A DNA stretch of 64,000 nucleotides. Source: Caprimulgus europaeus. Taxonomy: Eukaryota; Chordata; Aves; Caprimulgiformes; Caprimulgidae. Position numbers and translations under genes: made by a program. The notes below the pieces were generated by a model, which saw only the letters and a program-made list of their open reading frames with translations, was not told the origin of the DNA and did not search any database. Below, piece by piece: positions 61,804 to 64,000 of this stretch. Position 1 is the stretch's first letter; each line of letters begins with the position of its first letter. The stretch is from the NCBI GenBank assembly GCA_907165065.1, contig OU015528.1, positions 41,035,515 to 41,099,514 on the forward strand, given 5' to 3'.

Positions 61804-63257
61804 CTGAAAAAAAAGGTACTTTATTACTATAATGCTAGTGTTTCAAGGAAGGTTTTATCAGTTAGTTATTATAAAAAAAGAATCCAAAGTATAAGCATTT
61901 ATTTTTGCTATTAGGTCTTCCTAGTTATAGATGAATACTACACATTTCTCGGGGAGGAGGGAAAAAAAACCACATGCCATATACTTCAGAAGATGTCTAA
62001 TGGAGAATTTAAACTATTTACATTTCCTGTTAGGCCATCTCATGCATTTGGCTAATTGTTTCTTCTTTCCTCTTCCTATAAAGCAATGTTTTATATTTCC
62101 TGTGAAGCTAAAAGGAAGATGAATGTTCCATTTCACAAGTTTTAATACCCTGTGAAAGGATGAGGTGCAGGATGAATTATTTGTAGCAACTAATACACTT
62201 GGTGAATATATGGTCTCCATTATAGGTACTGTACATGAAAAAAATTTGTTTTAAGAATTTGTTACTCTAGAAAGTTTAAACACTGGAAATTTCAGCTCCT
62301 GTGACCAAACTCCTAGATCAAAACCTCACCTATTTCTACCTTCAACAGTGAGCAGCACCAGGCATTTCACACAGCGTGGGAAGCCTTCAGGAAAAGATGT
62401 GTCCTGCCTTCTGCCTCAGATCTTTCCCTTAATCCCTTATAGCTTAAATTTGACCAAACAACCTGAAATATGAAGTTAAATAATACTCCAAAAACACTGT
62501 AGCATTAACTATTCTACCTTAAAATATCACTAAGTCCTTTTCTGAATTTCACAGATTTCTTTGTTCAAGTCATGTCCCAGAAACTTTGAATGTCTTCAAC
62601 TGTTATTTCTAAGGTATATTTGATTGACTGAGTTACACTGAATTTTTTCTGCTTAAAATTTAGATAAAGCAGTGTGTAAGTATGAATATAGTCATAAATC
62701 ATTTCAGCATGACCTTAGGAAGTTATTAGGATTTGAATGAGCGCTCATTAGCTATCTTTGAACATTAAAAAACCCCAGAAAACACAGATGGTTATATACA
62801 CATACCTTGGGGAATGTAAAAAAGTGAAAGAACATAAAAAGTGCTAAAGTGAAAAACATTTAGAAGGATTTAGAAGCACAGTCAGGAAGACATTGTTTTC
62901 TGTTTATATAATATCAACCTAGCTTTAAACCACATAGCAAGTAACAAAAGTCACTTTTTTGTTGCTTCCTTATTGGTCTCAGTAATCCTTTCTCACAGTG
63001 GGAGCAAGGACAGATAAAGTAAAGGTAATACCCCCTTAATAAAATTTTGTATGCAGAAATCTCCTCCATATATTTTTTTATATTTAAACTAGAAGCTCTT
63101 TAAAGGTCACATCTTAAGCACACATTTTACCTCTACAGTAAGACTTTGTGTTTGGAGTTTTTTGTGTTTGTCTTAGAGCGAGAGAAAAACCTTCAGGAAG
63201 TAGCTCTTAAAGATAAACTTGTATTTGTAAATACATATATAAAGTGAAGCTCTATAC
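61804..63257 (-). other. KITLG intron before the last coding exon
   Basis: 1454 bases from donor GTATAG (63257 downward) to acceptor TTTTTTTTCAG. No transposon is visible inside. It includes an ATTA tetranucleotide-like patch only downstream of the gene (61556-61572), not here. The donor is usable but weaker than GTAAGT. Confidence 0.85.
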
Positions 63258-63334
63258 CTTATCTCATTTTCCTCTTGACAGTCATGACACTGCGTAGTTT
63301 CACCACTTTCTGGTCTGGATTTGGGATGTGTTTT
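63258..63334 (-). CDS. KIT ligand (stem cell factor), cytoplasmic-tail exon
   Basis: A 77-base exon flanked by acceptor TTTTCTGCCTAG and donor AAG/GTATAG. It starts in phase 0 right after the Tyr-Trp-Lys that ends the previous exon and encodes [20 protein letters not shown], then EENEI and two bases of the next codon. This is the juxtamembrane and middle part of the KITLG cytoplasmic tail. The basic residues next to the membrane and the acidic EENEI before SML are the family's features; the two cysteines in QCHDCQ appear to be a sauropsid-type feature not found in the human tail. KITLG acts on the KIT receptor to support germ cells, melanocytes and blood stem cells. The membrane-bound form is made from this tail-bearing precursor. 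Identification rests on the combined match of three exons. Confidence 0.93.
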
Positions 63335-63833
63335 CTAGGCAGAAAATGAATTAAATATAAATATTCTAAAGCTTTCTTTAACAACACCCTTAAAGAACTG
63401 CTGTATGTTTCAGTTTGCTTCAGATTTTCAGTATCAAAGTCATCTTGCAAAAAGTCAGCTAAATCTTGTCCTGTAATATACATGTGCTACTGGTATAATT
63501 TTACTATCAAAGTCTTTGTATTGTAGGCAGGGGCACAAGAGGCAACAGGAAAAGAATCCTCTTCTCAAGACACAATAGAAGAACTTGGAAATTGGGAGAA
63601 TCCCATGTTTTTAATTTCCAATTAGACACCTATCATACTGATAAGACAGGATTTGCACTTTGGTGCTGGAATTCAAGAATTTGACAAAGATTTACATTTG
63701 CATGCCACATAGTTCAGTGAAGATCAAAAGAGATGTCTCACTTTCAAATACAGAATGGCTCTGTTCTTCCTGCCCCGCTATAGCTACAAAATGTAGTATT
63801 GCTATGCAAACAATTAAATGTAATATTTCTTAC
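63335..63833 (-). other. KITLG intron between the transmembrane and tail exons
   Basis: 499 bases from donor GTAAGAAATATT (63833 downward) to acceptor TTTTCTGCCTAG. AT-rich, without recognisable repeats or other features. Confidence 0.88.
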
Positions 63834-63943
63834 CTTCCAGTATATGGCTCCCAAAATAAAGCCAATAAGAAGAGACAGCAATGATGTCAGTGCTATGCTG
63901 ATCCCTTGCAGGCTGGAGCTGCTAATGAAGCCAAGTGCCTCTT
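63834..63943 (-). CDS. KIT ligand (stem cell factor), transmembrane exon
   Basis: A 110-base exon encoding the end of the ectodomain stalk ([13 protein letters not shown]) and the single transmembrane helix ([20 protein letters not shown]), then YWK. Human KITLG has [20 protein letters not shown] at the same place, and the shared SL-IGF--GA-YWK pattern identifies the gene. The exon begins with two bases of a split codon (phase 1) after acceptor GTAATTACAG and ends in phase 0 at donor AAG/GTAAGA. This corresponds to human exon 7, which follows the alternatively spliced exon 6 carrying the main proteolytic cleavage site; that exon lies beyond the window. The helix anchors the growth factor at the cell surface, from which it signals to KIT on neighbouring cells. 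The first half of the protein (four-helix cytokine domain) is not in this window, so the gene is partial. Confidence 0.95.
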
Positions 63944-64000
63944 CTGTAATTACAGATGTTCTCATTAGCAAAGACAGATTCATAGCAGAAAATTATCTTC
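63944..64000 (-). other. 3' end of the preceding KITLG intron
   Basis: The last 57 bases of the intron that precedes the transmembrane exon. On the minus strand TGCTAAT (63970-63964), about 21 bases before the acceptor, is a good branch-point match, followed by a modest pyrimidine tract and TTACAG. The intron continues past the window edge. Confidence 0.8.

Noticed and set aside
63259-63483. 74-codon minus-strand frame starting with MYITGQDLADFL
   Set aside because: Only its last part, read in another phase, overlaps the KITLG tail exon. The real product uses the phase set by the preceding exon, and the upstream codons are intron.

Overview
The window looks like avian nuclear DNA: AT-rich, intron-bearing, and dotted with CR1 LINEs that end in ATTCTGTG-type 3' repeats and with avian ERVL-like solo LTRs. 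The CR1 copies alone indicate a bird (or at least a sauropsid). I cannot name the order or species from sequence alone.

The only host gene I can support is KITLG (KIT ligand, stem cell factor) on the minus strand at the right-hand end. Its last three coding exons lie at 63943-63834 (end of the ectodomain and the transmembrane helix), 63334-63258 (cytoplasmic tail) and 61803-61764 (last residues and stop). Splice sites and phases agree throughout. The upstream exons lie beyond base 64000. The 3'UTR starts at 61763; a proximal pair of poly(A) hexamers lies at 61629-61619, but a longer 3'UTR is likely and its end cannot be fixed here.

The remaining ~56-59 kb is the region 3' of KITLG, with no other gene I can recognise. 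From left to right it holds: an old CR1 scrap (5.2 kb); an ERVL-like solo LTR (8.9-9.4 kb); an old minus-strand CR1 (13.6 kb); a CR1 cluster at 15.3-23.4 kb, with five plus-strand copies in two head-to-tail groups, two of them nearly identical and so recent; a 989-bp solo LTR with a perfect 5-bp target duplication (24.1-25.1 kb); a very old CR1-like remnant (28.7 kb); about 25 kb of mostly unique AT-rich sequence with microsatellites and one perfect 20-bp-arm hairpin (35.9 kb); and a nested pair of minus-strand CR1s beside a plus-strand CR1 tail (54.4-55.4 kb).

I found no operon, CRISPR, RNA gene, or evidence of a new biological system. The most useful observations are the KITLG anchor, the recent CR1 activity and its arrangement, two hairpins that no recognised repeat explains, and the long low-repeat interval downstream of KITLG as a place to look for its cis-regulation.
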